NCBI RefSeq assembly: GCF_000735605.1 | Contig: NZ_JPKG01000004.1 | Coordinates: 62,001-126,000 of the forward strand | Direction of reading: 5' to 3' | Origin: Allobosea sp. LC85 | GTDB taxonomy: Bacteria > Pseudomonadota > Alphaproteobacteria > Rhizobiales > Beijerinckiaceae | Length of the DNA stretch: 64,000 bases | Shown: positions 43,373 to 53,034 of the stretch, piece by piece | Layout: each line of letters begins with the position of its first letter | How positions within the stretch are numbered: position 1 is the first letter of the stretch | The notes under the pieces: generated by a model | The model's database searches: none | The model's input: only the letters and a program-made list of their open reading frames with translations | What the model was told of the DNA's origin: nothing | Made by a program: the position numbers and the translations under genes

Positions 43373-43843
43373 TCAGACGAAGCCGATCCAGCGACCGGCC
43401 ACGAGCGCCGAGATCCAGAGAGCCAGGGACGAAAACGCAATCAGGCGCACCCGCGTGGGCGGCTGATTGGATGCAAGCGCCTGATCAAAGGCTTTTCCCC
43501 GATGCTGAAGGCCGACATTCGCCAGGGCGAGAACGATCAGCCCCATTTTCCAGATGAAGGCGGGGTTTGCGACATATTCTGCTGGCTTCACGGTGAAGAG
43601 CCAGGCGCCCGTAGCAAGCGCGAGTATCAGCCCGAAGGCCGCTGCCCGTGAGAGGAAGGGCCCGAGGATGTACAACGGGGAAGCCCGCAGGACGCCGACA
43701 AGCCGCAGATCGAGTGGAATGATCGCGCCGACGAGCAGTCCCACGCCGAGGATATGGGCGGCATTCACCAGGAGATAGGCGGTCCCCGAGCGCTGGAGGG
43801 CAACGGCGCCGGGCCAGCGGCTCAGGACCTCGATCCACTCCAT
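43373..43843 (-). CDS. Small integral membrane protein (DUF6644-like)
   Basis: 156 residues with four hydrophobic helices; it starts MEWIEVLSRWPGAVALQRSG and contains NAAHILGVGLLVGAIIPLDLRLVG. It looks like the uncharacterised DUF6644-type proteins that often sit beside DUF6152 genes, as here, 8 bases after the upstream gene. Function unknown. Confidence 0.65.
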   Translation of the reverse strand: MEWIEVLSRWPGAVALQRSGTAYLLVNAAHILGVGLLVGAIIPLDLRLVGVLRASPLYILGPFLSRAAAFGLILALATGAWLFTVKPAEYVANPAFIWKMGLIVLALANVGLQHRGKAFDQALASNQPPTRVRLIAFSSLALWISALVAGRWIGFV

Positions 43844-43851
43844 GCCAGCCC

Positions 43852-44247
43852 TCAGTTCGTACGGATACGCTCTGGATACATGTCGTAGTTATTGCCCCCG
43901 ATCGTAATCCGAACGGCCTTCATGTGAAGCTTGCTCTTGTCGAGATGACGATTGCCGAGGACGGTGATGGCATCGCCTGGTTTGGCAGTGTCCCCACGGA
44001 AACCGGAGCGTTCCGTCTGGTTGGGGTTGCCGAGATCGACCTGCCAGACCTTTCCGTCTGCCACTGCCACCATCAACATCGGGTGGGGCGGCGCCATTGA
44101 AATCTGGCGAATGCTGCCTTGCAGTGTGGTTTGCTCTCCCTCGGCCCAGGACCAGCCATGATGCGCGAACGCGGGCACGGCTATCGCGGCAACTCCAAGC
44201 CCAGAGAGTACAAGTTGGACCAGCATACGGCGATCAAGCTTTGTCAT
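43852..44247 (-). CDS. DUF6152-type periplasmic protein
   Basis: 131 residues with a cleavable signal (hydrophobic VQLVLSGLGVAAIAVPAFA, cut after AFA) followed directly by HHGWSWAE, the hallmark start of DUF6152 proteins. The mature part is a small beta-rich domain (TLQGSIRQISMAPPHPMLMV). The N-terminal His pair suggests metal binding. It is paired with the downstream membrane protein. The precise role is unknown. Confidence 0.78.
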   Translation of the reverse strand: MTKLDRRMLVQLVLSGLGVAAIAVPAFAHHGWSWAEGEQTTLQGSIRQISMAPPHPMLMVAVADGKVWQVDLGNPNQTERSGFRGDTAKPGDAITVLGNRHLDKSKLHMKAVRITIGGNNYDMYPERIRTN

Positions 44248-44599
44248 CCAAACCTCCCTTGCTGCGCGAGCGAACGCGCTCGGTGATATCCTGACGGGTC
44301 CAACGTACTCGCTTCGAACAGGTTGCGGAAAGACGCGATCACGTCTGTGTTGATGGGCGCTGTCGAGGCCGATTTCCTGGATTCGTTCGAGACATTGCGG
44401 ACATCCGACCCCGCTGCGAGATGAAGCGGCGGTCGGAGCGCAGGACGTTAGGGGCCCATCAGGCCGGGCCGCAGCCCCGGACGACGGCTCATCTGCCCTT
44501 GGCTACAGGCTCTTAAGGTTGCGCGTTCATAGTGCGCGCGACCGCGCGGCGGCGGCCATGGCGTGCCCTGCCGAGTGGCGCGAATTGATCAGGGGCAGC
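44248..44599. other. Intergenic region without recognised features
   Basis: About 350 bases between the divergent DUF6152 gene and the O-antigen-ligase-like gene. No family-like frame, repeat, RNA gene or strong promoter could be identified. The promoters of both divergent genes must lie here. Confidence 0.4.
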
Positions 44600-45925
44600 A
44601 TGACGTTCGGCAGCGCAGAGACAGGAACCGCCCCGGCCGCGGCGGCACCAGCCGCGCCGACCGACACTGCGCGGCTTACCGCCGCGCTGCTCAGCGGCTT
44701 CGGCCTGTTCATCATGATCCTGACCCTCCAGCCCTTCGCCGGCGTGCCCGACAGCGTGGAGGCAGGGGCCTCGACCGGCAATGTCGTCAACCAGATCGGC
44801 TATGTCAGCCTCGCCATCCTCTATCTCTGGGCGATGCTGCGGCTGAGCGAGCGGGCAGCGCTGGCGCAGCTGCGCTCGAGCAGCTGGATCATCGTCCTGC
44901 TGGTTGCCGCCTTGTCCACCGGGCGGGCGCCTGATCCGGAAGCCTCGTTGCGGGCCTTGTTGCTCACCGCTTTCGCGATGGTCGTCGTGGTTGGCGTCCT
45001 GCTCCTGCCCAGGAGCGAGCGGGACTTCGCCAGCGCTGCGGCCAATGCCACGCTCGCCGTGCTTCTGCTGGTCTACGCCGTCATCCTGCTCGCGCCGCAG
45101 CTCGCGATCCATGGCGCCGAGGGCGTCGAGGGCGGCCATGCCGGCGACTGGCGCGGCCATCTCTCGCACAAGAATTTTGCCGCGCCGGTGTTCTCGATCC
45201 TCATCATGTTCGGCATCTATTGCTGGCGCCTGGGGTTCAGGCTGCGCGGCCTGCTGATCATTGGCCTCGGCGCGATCTTCGTGCTGAACAGCGGTTCGAA
45301 GACGACGATGGGTTTCCTGCCGGTGGCGATCGGGCTCGTCCTGCTCGGCCGCGCCATGGCCGGGCCGCGCCTGATCCTGCTGGCCCATGCCGCGCTGGTG
45401 CTGCTGGTCGCCGCGCTCACAATCGGCACCGTGCTGTCGCCGACGCTGCTCAGGATCTCGAGCGCGCTGATCTCCGACCCGACCTTCACCGGCCGCGACG
45501 AGATCTGGCGCTTCGCCAGCGCCCATATCGGCGAGAAGCCCTGGTTCGGCTACGGCTATTTCGGCTTCTGGCAGACGCCCGTGGTCTCGACGCTGGAGGA
45601 GAATTTCGAGGCGAGCTGGGACGTCCGCGGCATCGGCTCGGCCCATAACAGCTATCTCGACGCGATGGTGATGTTCGGAATTCCGGGCGCGATCGTGATG
45701 ACCTGGTGCCTGATGATCCTGCCTCTCAGGAACTATCTCCGCGCCGACCGGATCGCGGCCAGCCGGAACCTGGCCGATCTCTTCGCCATGATCGTCATCT
45801 TCATGACCTATGTCGGCATGCTGGAATCCTTCTTCCTCAATCGCGCCGACCCGCTCTGGATGGTGTTCGCCCTGGCCGTGTCCGGGCTCGAATTCGCCAG
45901 CCGCATGTCGACCAGACGGGTCTGA
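44600..45925 (+). CDS. O-antigen ligase-like (Wzy_C) polysaccharide membrane protein
   Basis: 441 residues from ATG 44600, preceded by AGGGGC. It has about 10-12 membrane helices, a periplasmic loop with WRGHLSHKNFAAPVFS, the NSGSKTTMGFLPV stretch and SAHNSYLDAMVMFGIPG, all characteristic of the WaaL/ExoQ family. These proteins ligate or polymerise cell-surface glycan. It is convergent with an acyltransferase gene that may decorate the same polymer. Confidence 0.85.
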   Translation: MTFGSAETGTAPAAAAPAAPTDTARLTAALLSGFGLFIMILTLQPFAGVPDSVEAGASTGNVVNQIGYVSLAILYLWAMLRLSERAALAQLRSSSWIIVLLVAALSTGRAPDPEASLRALLLTAFAMVVVVGVLLLPRSERDFASAAANATLAVLLLVYAVILLAPQLAIHGAEGVEGGHAGDWRGHLSHKNFAAPVFSILIMFGIYCWRLGFRLRGLLIIGLGAIFVLNSGSKTTMGFLPVAIGLVLLGRAMAGPRLILLAHAALVLLVAALTIGTVLSPTLLRISSALISDPTFTGRDEIWRFASAHIGEKPWFGYGYFGFWQTPVVSTLEENFEASWDVRGIGSAHNSYLDAMVMFGIPGAIVMTWCLMILPLRNYLRADRIAASRNLADLFAMIVIFMTYVGMLESFFLNRADPLWMVFALAVSGLEFASRMSTRRV

Positions 45926-45946
45926 CGGCGGCAGCGTCCGGGCTGT

Positions 45947-47125
45947 TCAGCGGACCGCCGGCGCCAGGCTTGCTGCGTTGCTCCCGCCTGCGGCCATTGG
46001 TTGCGGCGGGCTTGCCGGGGACGGCCGGTTGCCGAGGATATAGCGCTTCACCCTGAGGAACGGCTTCTCGATGAACAGCCATGAGAGCAGGGCGAAGCCG
46101 ATCACCAGCGGGGTCGAGACCAGGAAGAGCAGCAGCCCGTCGCCATGCAGGACGTCGAACCTGGCGACCAGAGCCTGCTGGATCGGGAAGCCGTAGAGAT
46201 AGATGCCGTAGGAGACGTCGAGCTTGCGGATCGCCTCCGGCAGCTTCAGCGGCAGCAGCCCGACATAGACCACGCAATAGGTCAGGAAGGGCGTGACCAG
46301 GAAGGCGAGCTCGCGATCCCCGGACATCAGGACAAGCGAAGCCCCGAGCGAGCCGAGGAACAGCAGCCAGTGCATCTTCAGATGGTCGCGCCATTGGAAA
46401 TAGATGCAGCCGGCGAAGAAATAGAACACCACCACCGTCCAGTGATAGTTGCCCGGCGTGACACCGAAGCCGAACTGGTAGGCAGTGACTGTCGCGGCAA
46501 GCGTCAGGACTGCGACCAGAGCGGCGAACAGCACCCTGTTCCTGACGATGCCGAAGAAGATCATCAGGGCCATCAGGATATAGCAGTAGAATTCCGGCTT
46601 CAGCGTCCAGAGGTTCTGGTTGACCGTGTTCGGCAGCGGGTTGGTTTCGAAAACTCCCGGCAATTCGAAGCGGATGCGCCCGACGACATTGCCGAAATAC
46701 TCGAGGAAGCGGATGTCGTGAAAATAGTCGGATAGCAGATAGGTCGTGAAGATCGGGCCGAGCACCAGGGCAGACAGCGTCACCTCCACGAGTAGCGCCG
46801 GCACGATCCGGATGAAGCGCAGGGTGATGAAGGGCCTGACCGCGCCGGTCCTGAGTGCACTGCCGGTGACGAGGAAGCCGCTCAACGCGAAGAAGGCCGG
46901 CACGAGGCTGAGCCGGAACAGGCCCTGCAGGCCGACCCAGTCATGGCTGCTGTCCATGCCGGCGACCCAGCCGGAATGGGCGCCGAGGATCAGCAGAGAC
47001 AGGGCGAGCCGCAGGGCGTTGAAGCCGGGTCCCTCGCCAGTGTTGGCGCGCAGGATGTCGCCGGCGGTGGGCGCGCTGCGCAGGCGCCGGAGCAGATCGT
47101 CACGGAGCGAGGGGGGAGCAGGCAT
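45947..47125 (-). CDS. Acyltransferase family 3 (OafA/ExoZ-like) membrane protein
   Basis: 392 residues from ATG 47125, which has AAGGA upstream; an ATG at 47146 is an alternative. About ten helices are present. The family start (GFNALRLALSLLILGAHSGW, with the conserved His) and the LSGFLVTGS motif are visible. Such proteins O-acylate lipid- or polymer-bound sugars. It lies tail-to-tail with the ligase gene, 21 bases apart. Confidence 0.88.
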   Translation of the reverse strand: MPAPPSLRDDLLRRLRSAPTAGDILRANTGEGPGFNALRLALSLLILGAHSGWVAGMDSSHDWVGLQGLFRLSLVPAFFALSGFLVTGSALRTGAVRPFITLRFIRIVPALLVEVTLSALVLGPIFTTYLLSDYFHDIRFLEYFGNVVGRIRFELPGVFETNPLPNTVNQNLWTLKPEFYCYILMALMIFFGIVRNRVLFAALVAVLTLAATVTAYQFGFGVTPGNYHWTVVVFYFFAGCIYFQWRDHLKMHWLLFLGSLGASLVLMSGDRELAFLVTPFLTYCVVYVGLLPLKLPEAIRKLDVSYGIYLYGFPIQQALVARFDVLHGDGLLLFLVSTPLVIGFALLSWLFIEKPFLRVKRYILGNRPSPASPPQPMAAGGSNAASLAPAVR

Positions 47126-47551
47126 GGCGAGAATTCCTTCTGCCATAGCCTGATGATGCGCGGCTGCCGATCGGGCAATTTCTATTCAAACTTATCCTTA
47201 ACTTTACGATGATGGAGCGCCCGCAATCCGGACGCGCGCCTGGTCCAGCGCCTCCCGGGTCAAAATTGCATCGCGGCGCGGGCGCGCCATGTCCAGCTCC
47301 GGGCATCGGCGCCGATGCCGCCGCCAAGCGCCTGACCCAGTCAATTGGGTTGCATCGCAGCGGAAAGTGCGACAGAGCAGGTTTCACTAGTCAGGACCCG
47401 GTGAAACCCCGGGTGGCTCTTCCGGCCGCCAATCCGCCGGACAACGCAACGACGGAACGATGAACGCCCCGGCCCGGTCCGGAGCTGTCCGAACGTGCGC
47501 GCCTCGCCCGCCTATGGGCCGCAGCGAGGCTATGAAGGCTTCAATCTCCCC
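47126..47551. other. Divergent intergenic region
   Basis: About 425 bases between the acyltransferase and SulP genes. A short A+T-richer stretch at 47178-47208 is probably promoter DNA for the acyltransferase gene. No further gene or repeat was recognised. Confidence 0.4.
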
Positions 47552-49027
47552 ATGGCAATTTCTCATGTCCGAAGCGAATGGGCGCCCAACGTCACGCGCG
47601 AACTCCTTGCCGGCACGGTCGTTGCGCTCGCCCTGATCCCGGAGGCGATCGCATTCTCGATCATTGCCGGCGTCGATCCCAAGGTCGGGCTCTATGCCTC
47701 CTTCTGCATCGCCGTCGTCACCGCCTTCGCGGGCGGCAGGCCGGCGATGATTTCGGCCGCCACCGGCGCCATGGCGCTCGTGATGACGACGCTCGTCAGG
47801 GACCACGGGCTTGGCTTCCTGTTCGCCGCGACGGTCCTCACGGGCATCTTCCAGATCGCAGCCAGCATCCTCAAGCTCGGCAACCTGATGCGGTTCGTCT
47901 CGCGCTCCGTCGTCACTGGCTTCGTCAATGCGCTCGCGATCCTGATCTTCATGGCGCAGATGCCGGAGCTGCTCGGCCGTGGACCCGTCGTCTACGCCAT
48001 GACCGCCGCCGGGCTCGCCATCATCTATCTGCTGCCACGGCTGACAAAGGCGGTGCCGTCGCCGCTGGTCGCCATCGTCCTGCTCACGGCGGTGTCGCTG
48101 TATTTCGGCCTCGGCATCCGCACGGTCGGCGACATGGGGGCGCTGCCTGGCGAATTGCCCTTCTTCGCGATTCCGCAGGTGCCGTTCACCCTCGAGACGC
48201 TATGGATCATTACGCCCTACGCACTGACGCTGGCCATGGTCGGGCTCCTGGAAAGCCTGATGACGGCAGCAATCCTCGACGAGATGACCGACACGTCTTC
48301 GGACAAGAACCGGGAATGCGCTGGCCAGGGCGCGGCCAATATCGTCGCCGGCTTCTTCGGCGGCATGGCCGGCTGCGCCATGATCGGGCAATCGGTGATC
48401 AATGTCTCGTCGGGCGGCCGCGGCCGCCTCTCGACCCTATGGGCCGGCTGCTTCCTGCTGTTCCTGATTTCGGTGCTCGGCCCCTATGTCGCGCAGATCC
48501 CGATGGCGGCGCTGGTCGCCGTCATGATCATGGTCTCGCTCAACACCTTCCAGTGGCGCTCCCTGCAGACCCTGCTGATCCATCCGAAGAGTTCCAGCTT
48601 CGTCATGCTGGGCACTGTCGCGGTCGTGGTCGCAACGCATGATCTGGCAAAGGGCGTGCTGTTCGGCGTCATCCTCAGCGGCCTGTTCTTCGCTCACAAG
48701 GTCACCCGCTTCTTCGCAGTCGTTTCCGAGCGCGAAGGTGACAGGCGTGTCTACCGCGTCACCGGACAGATCTTCTTCGCGACCGCCGAAGCGTTTCATT
48801 CGGCCTTCGATTTCCGCGAGGAGGAGGTGAAGCAGGTCGAGATCGATCTCAGCGCAGCCCATTTCTGGGACATCACCGCGATCAATGCGCTGGACCGCGT
48901 CGTGCTCAAGTTCCGGCACCAGGGCATCGGTATCGAGACCGTCGGCGTCAACCAGGCGACCGCCACGATGATCGAGCGCCTCGCCGTCCACGACAAGGCG
49001 AAGGTAACGCTCGCATCGGGGCATTGA
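47552..49027 (+). CDS. SulP-family anion transporter with STAS domain
   Basis: About 491 residues from the ATG at 47552 (GTG 47495 possible). It has 10-12 membrane helices with [24 protein letters not shown] and [25 protein letters not shown], typical of the SulP core. [23 protein letters not shown] comes mid-protein, and a cytoplasmic STAS domain at the end contains [20 protein letters not shown]. It is likely a sulfate or bicarbonate-type anion carrier. Confidence 0.92.
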   Translation: MAISHVRSEWAPNVTRELLAGTVVALALIPEAIAFSIIAGVDPKVGLYASFCIAVVTAFAGGRPAMISAATGAMALVMTTLVRDHGLGFLFAATVLTGIFQIAASILKLGNLMRFVSRSVVTGFVNALAILIFMAQMPELLGRGPVVYAMTAAGLAIIYLLPRLTKAVPSPLVAIVLLTAVSLYFGLGIRTVGDMGALPGELPFFAIPQVPFTLETLWIITPYALTLAMVGLLESLMTAAILDEMTDTSSDKNRECAGQGAANIVAGFFGGMAGCAMIGQSVINVSSGGRGRLSTLWAGCFLLFLISVLGPYVAQIPMAALVAVMIMVSLNTFQWRSLQTLLIHPKSSSFVMLGTVAVVVATHDLAKGVLFGVILSGLFFAHKVTRFFAVVSEREGDRRVYRVTGQIFFATAEAFHSAFDFREEEVKQVEIDLSAAHFWDITAINALDRVVLKFRHQGIGIETVGVNQATATMIERLAVHDKAKVTLASGH

Positions 49028-49097
49028 ATCGCGACGGCGAGGCGGGGATGTCGGCTCAGCCGTTGCAGACCCTCTCGCCCTGTGCGACTGCGCCATC

Positions 49098-49478
49098 ATG
49101 ACGCTCGATGGCGCAAAGCAATGGGCGAGACGCCTGAAGCGCGATGTCGTCGCGCTGTGGATCGCCGCGCGCGACCCGCGGACGCCCTGGCATGCCAAGG
49201 TGCTGGCAGCCGCTGTTGCCGCCTACGCCTTGAGCCCAATCGACCTGGTCCCTGATTTCATCCCGGTCCTTGGCTATCTCGATGACTTGCTGATTGTTCC
49301 CGCTGGCATCGCACTGGCAATTTATCTGATCCCGCCGGAACTCATGGCCGAGTTCCGGAGGAGGGCCGAGCAAAGCGCCGTTCGTCCGCGCAGTATGATC
49401 GCGGCCGCCATCATCGTCTGCGCTTGGCTGCTGGCTCTGGCTACGGTCGCTCTCTGGGCGTCTCGGCGGCTCGGCTAA
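49098..49478 (+). CDS. YkvA-family (DUF1232) membrane protein
   Basis: 126 residues with the DUF1232 core YALSPIDLVPDFIPVLGYLDD, two hydrophobic segments and one extra C-terminal helix. The function of the family is not established. It follows the SulP gene by 70 bases on the same strand. Confidence 0.9.
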   Translation: MTLDGAKQWARRLKRDVVALWIAARDPRTPWHAKVLAAAVAAYALSPIDLVPDFIPVLGYLDDLLIVPAGIALAIYLIPPELMAEFRRRAEQSAVRPRSMIAAAIIVCAWLLALATVALWASRRLG

Positions 49479-49499
49479 CGATCCAGCGGCGCTAAGGCA

Positions 49500-49829
49500 C
49501 TAGATTGCAGTGACGGGAACCGCCTCGGCAGCCTTCTTCCTCTCGCCGTACCGGGTGGTGAGACAGGCGGAGCGGTCGCGGGTCAGCAGCGTGAAGCGGA
49601 CGCGTTCCTCCATCACGTCGACGACGCGCTCATAATAGGCCGAGGGCTTCATGCGGCCGGCCTCGTCGAACTCCTGACAGGCCTTTGCGACTGAGGACTG
49701 GTTCGCAATCGTCACCATTCGCATCCAGCGCCCCAATCGGCGTAGTGCATTGACAGCATTGAAGGACTGCGAGCCACCCGAGACTTGCGTCACCGCCAGC
49801 GCCCCGGCTCTTTCGCACCGCAACGGCAA
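49500..49829 (-). pseudogene. arsH: Truncated arsH (C-terminal part only)
   Basis: The reading frame covers the ArsH C-terminal portion: [40 protein letters not shown] and [19 protein letters not shown] are all close to ArsH, an NADPH-dependent FMN reductase that oxidises organoarsenicals. The first half, with the FMN-phosphate loop, is missing. The upstream sequence belongs to the XRE regulator gene. No other ars gene is present. Confidence 0.75.
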
Positions 49830-49834
49830 GCGGT

Positions 49835-50284
49835 TCAGTCGCGCCCGGGCCCTGTGCCGGCGCCTGCATCCTGCTCGCTGTCGCTTGCTTCCTCGGCGTT
49901 GCCCATCGCCTCGGTAAGAGCGACGATCCGGCGGCGCGTCTTGAGGCTCCTGATCGAGGCGAAGGCCTTGGCCAGGCGGACGCCGTCCCGCGTGGCGAGC
50001 AGGTCCGCGACCTTCGGGGAGGGGGCTTCTGGCGCGGAATCTGCGGCCGGAGTCGAGGCCGCAGGCGCTCCCTCGAAGAAGTGGGAGACGGGGACCTGAA
50101 AGATCCTGGCGATATGCTGCAGCCGGCTGGCGCTGATCCGGTTCACGCCCTTTTCGTATTTCTGGATCTGCTGAAACGTGATTCCCAGCAAATCGCCAAG
50201 CTTCGTCTGGCTGTAGCCTGTCAGGCGGCGCAGTCTTCGCAGGCGAACGCCGACATACTCATCGACCTGGTTCGGTTCCTTCAC
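49835..50284 (-). CDS. XRE-family helix-turn-helix regulator
   Basis: 149 residues from GTG 50284, preceded by AGGGGC. The DNA-binding domain is [20 protein letters not shown] to [21 protein letters not shown] variable linker and a C-terminal helical segment ([17 protein letters not shown]) follow. This type is common and often duplicated in rhizobial genomes. The longer open frame upstream is not conserved in style. Confidence 0.85.
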   Translation of the reverse strand: MKEPNQVDEYVGVRLRRLRRLTGYSQTKLGDLLGITFQQIQKYEKGVNRISASRLQHIARIFQVPVSHFFEGAPAASTPAADSAPEAPSPKVADLLATRDGVRLAKAFASIRSLKTRRRIVALTEAMGNAEEASDSEQDAGAGTGPGRD

Positions 50285-50546
50285 GTGTGTCGCCCCTGAC
50301 TTGCAGCCCATCCAGCAGGGACTATAGGCCCCCAGACCGTTCTTGCCCGTCCCGGTTGAAAAGTCAGCCGACCAACGTCGCCCCAAATGCGGCGACACGG
50401 CGCAACGCGCTTGTGGCGACGGCGCGTGCCGGATTGCCCGCTCGCGAGCGGCGGGGCAGGGCGCTTGGGCCCACCCCCGGACAACTGCCGGGCGAACGGC
50501 TCCGGCTCGATCCGGAAACCGGATGGCCAGGGCGCCGCGAGCCGGC

Positions 50547-51488
50547 CTAGCCGGCGGTACCCAGCGGCTCGCCGACCCCGATCCGCGAGGTGATCAGGTC
50601 ATAATGTTCGACACGTCGGTGGGCGGCGAAGTTGAACATCGTCTCCTTGCCGAAGCGCGTGGCATCGAGATCGCAGGCATGGATCAGCAGCCCATCCTCG
50701 TCATGGTCGAGTTCGCCGACGATCTTGCCGCTGGGATCGGCGATCAGCGTGCCGCCGAACAGCGGGAAGCCATCCTCGACGCCGGCCTTGGCGACCGCCA
50801 CGACCCAGGTCGAATTCTGATAGGCGCCGGCCTGCACGGACAGGCGATGATGGAACAGGCGGTCAGCCAGCGTCTCGGTCTTGGAATGGCCGTTGGTGGT
50901 CGGCGTGTTGTAGCCGAGCACGACCATCTCGACGCCCTGCAGCCCCATGACGCGGTAGGTCTCGGGCCAGCGCCGGTCGTTGCAGATCGCCATGCCGACC
51001 AGCCCGTCTTCGAAGCGCCAGACCGGGAAGCCGCGGTCGCCGGGCTCGAAATAGCGCTTCTCGAGATGCTGATGCGCCCGGGTGGGGTCGCGTTCGGCAT
51101 GGCCGGGCAAATGCACCTTGCGGTACTTGCCGATGATCTGCCCGGTCCTGTCGACCAGGATCGAGCTGTTGAAGTGCCGTCCTTCCGGCGTCAACTCGGC
51201 ATAGCCGAAGCTCATGGCGATGCCGAGCGCGCGCGCCGTGTCGAACAGCGGCTGTGTGTCCGGCCCCGGCATCGCGGCCTCGAACCACTGGTCGGCCTCG
51301 GCACGATCCTCGCAATACCAGCGCGGGAAGAAGGTCGTGAGGGCGAGTTCGGGATAGACGACGAAATCGGCGCCGCGGGCCTTTGCCTGCTGCATCAGCG
51401 CGATCATCCGGCGCACGACCGATCTGCGATCATCGGCGCGATGGATGGGGCCGAGCTGAGCCGCTGCAACGGTAAGAAGGCGGGGCAT
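50547..51488 (-). CDS. N-carbamoyl-D-amino acid hydrolase (nitrilase superfamily)
   Basis: 313 residues from ATG 51488 with AAGGAG upstream. The triad is visible: Glu47 (VVYPELAL), Lys124 (KYRKVHLPG) and Cys169 (MAICNDRRWPE). The length and YCEDRAEADQWFEAAMP segment match D-carbamoylases, which convert N-carbamoyl-D-amino acids, products of D-hydantoinase, to D-amino acids, CO2 and ammonia. It is divergent from a LysR gene, with a decayed amidohydrolase remnant beyond it. Confidence 0.88.
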   Translation of the reverse strand: MPRLLTVAAAQLGPIHRADDRRSVVRRMIALMQQAKARGADFVVYPELALTTFFPRWYCEDRAEADQWFEAAMPGPDTQPLFDTARALGIAMSFGYAELTPEGRHFNSSILVDRTGQIIGKYRKVHLPGHAERDPTRAHQHLEKRYFEPGDRGFPVWRFEDGLVGMAICNDRRWPETYRVMGLQGVEMVVLGYNTPTTNGHSKTETLADRLFHHRLSVQAGAYQNSTWVVAVAKAGVEDGFPLFGGTLIADPSGKIVGELDHDEDGLLIHACDLDATRFGKETMFNFAAHRRVEHYDLITSRIGVGEPLGTAG

Positions 51489-51603
51489 CGAAAGAGACTC
51501 CTTGGGCTTGAAGGCCAGATCAAACTGGCCGCAATCTAGCCGGGCGCCGCCAAAACAAGTATATACCATTTCTCTACTGACCTATAAGGGAGCGTTATGT
51601 GCC
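51489..51603. promoter_or_regulatory. Divergent control region of carbamoylase and LysR genes
   Basis: An A+T-rich patch around 51555-51590 contains the palindrome GTATATAC (51559-51566) and a TCTACTGACCTATA stretch. It is the likely LysR binding site and promoter for both genes; exact elements are not certain. Confidence 0.4.
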
Positions 51604-52515
51604 ATGGCGATGAATCTTCGGCAGATCGAGATGTTCCGCGCCGTCATGGTGACGGGCTCGATCAGCGGTGCGGCGCGCCTGCTCTCGGTCTCCCAGCCGG
51701 CGATCAGCCGGCTCTTGTCCTACACGGAGGACCGGCTCGGCCTGACGCTGTTCGAGCGCGTCAAGGGGCGCGTCCAGCCGACGCCGGAGGCGCGGCAGCT
51801 CTTTGCCGAGGCCGAATTGGTCCATCAGGGCGTGACGCGGGTCAATGACATGGCGGAGGAGTTGCGCCGCGGCAGCGCCGGTTCGATCCGTCTGCTCGCA
51901 AGCCCCAGCGTCGGCCACATGCTCGTGCCGAAGGCGATCGGCCGCTTTCGCCAGTCCCATCCCGATGTGCGGGTCGATTTCGAGATCCTGACGCTGGCGG
52001 AGCTGATCGCCCGCATTGCCAGCCATCGCGCCGATCTCGCCGTCACCTCCATGGCCGTCGAGGATCCGAGCGTGAAAGCGACCCAGATTGCCGAGGGGCG
52101 CCTGCGCGTGATCTTTCCCGAAGGCCACCCGCTCGGCAGCAAGCGCGTTGTCAAGCCGGCAGACCTCGTGCCCTATCCGATGATCGGATATGGCTCGCAG
52201 ACGCCCTATGGCATGGTCGTCAATCGCGCCCTCGGCACCACGCCAAAGCCCATTCGCTTCAACGCGCAGGTGCGCTTCACGCCGAATGCCTGCTCGCTGG
52301 TCCAGGCCGGTGGCGGCATCGCGATCGTCGACGACTTCGTGCTGGTCGACAACGCCTGGCCGAATATCCGCTCCCGCCCGCTGGTGCCGAAGACGACGAC
52401 ACGGCCGCATCTGCTGTCCTCGCGCGTCGAGCCGCTGTCGCGCATCGCGCGCAGCTTCGTGCAGGGTCTGATGGAGCTGGTGCCGCTCGCGACCGGCCCT
52501 GACTTGCCGGATTGA
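51604..52515 (+). CDS. LysR-family transcriptional regulator
   Basis: 303 residues: a helix-turn-helix (RQIEMFRAVMVTGSISGAAR, then VSQPAISRLL) followed by an effector-binding domain. GGGAG lies 11 bases upstream of the ATG at 51604. It is divergent from the D-carbamoylase gene and likely its activator. It resembles the hydantoinase-linked LysR at 10423. Confidence 0.9.
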   Translation: MAMNLRQIEMFRAVMVTGSISGAARLLSVSQPAISRLLSYTEDRLGLTLFERVKGRVQPTPEARQLFAEAELVHQGVTRVNDMAEELRRGSAGSIRLLASPSVGHMLVPKAIGRFRQSHPDVRVDFEILTLAELIARIASHRADLAVTSMAVEDPSVKATQIAEGRLRVIFPEGHPLGSKRVVKPADLVPYPMIGYGSQTPYGMVVNRALGTTPKPIRFNAQVRFTPNACSLVQAGGGIAIVDDFVLVDNAWPNIRSRPLVPKTTTRPHLLSSRVEPLSRIARSFVQGLMELVPLATGPDLPD

Positions 52516-52590
52516 GTGGGGGTGGCTGCAGTCGCGGCACGATGCGCGACACGCCATAACCAAATATTATATTTCTCAGAAAAATTGGTA

Positions 52591-52933
52591 TGTGATCTGA
52601 TCGGGGTCCTCGCCGTTTCTGCCACGGGAAACCTCGACCCTATCAACTGGCTGCCGCATAACCGCACGGTCAACCAGGTCGTCCATGTCGAGGATGGCAC
52701 GGCGGTGCGCGACGTGATGATCGACGGCCGCTTCGTCGTGAGGGAGGGGCGCCTGCTGAGGCTCGACCTCGCCAAGCTGGCGCGCGAGGCGGAAGCCGCG
52801 GGCGAGTGCCTGGAAACAGCCAGCGCCTATGAAGCTGCTGGCCGAGACGCTGCAGGATGCGGTCGCGAGCGTCTGCGCCGGCCTCGCACGGCAGCCCTGC
52901 CAGGTCGAGCGCTTCGGGGCGCCGCTGTGCTGA
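52591..52933 (+). pseudogene. Amidohydrolase C-terminal remnant with frameshift
   Basis: One frame reads TVNQVVHVEDGTAVRDVMID and GRFVVREGRLLRLDLAKLAR, a typical ending of cytosine/SAH-deaminase-type amidohydrolases. Near 52825 the homology moves to another frame, MKLLAETLQDAVASVCAGLA then QVERFGAPLC, ending at the TGA 52931-52933. The metal-binding barrel is gone. A lost ring-opening enzyme beside the carbamoylase locus would make functional sense. Confidence 0.65.
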
Positions 52934-53034
52934 GAGCACGGCTCCGTTCGGCATCCGGCAGTCGAACTGAGAACCCTCTTGCTGGCGCAGCCGGCCGGTC
53001 GGTCTCCGTGGTGGCCCGGCCGCCGGCACGTGCT

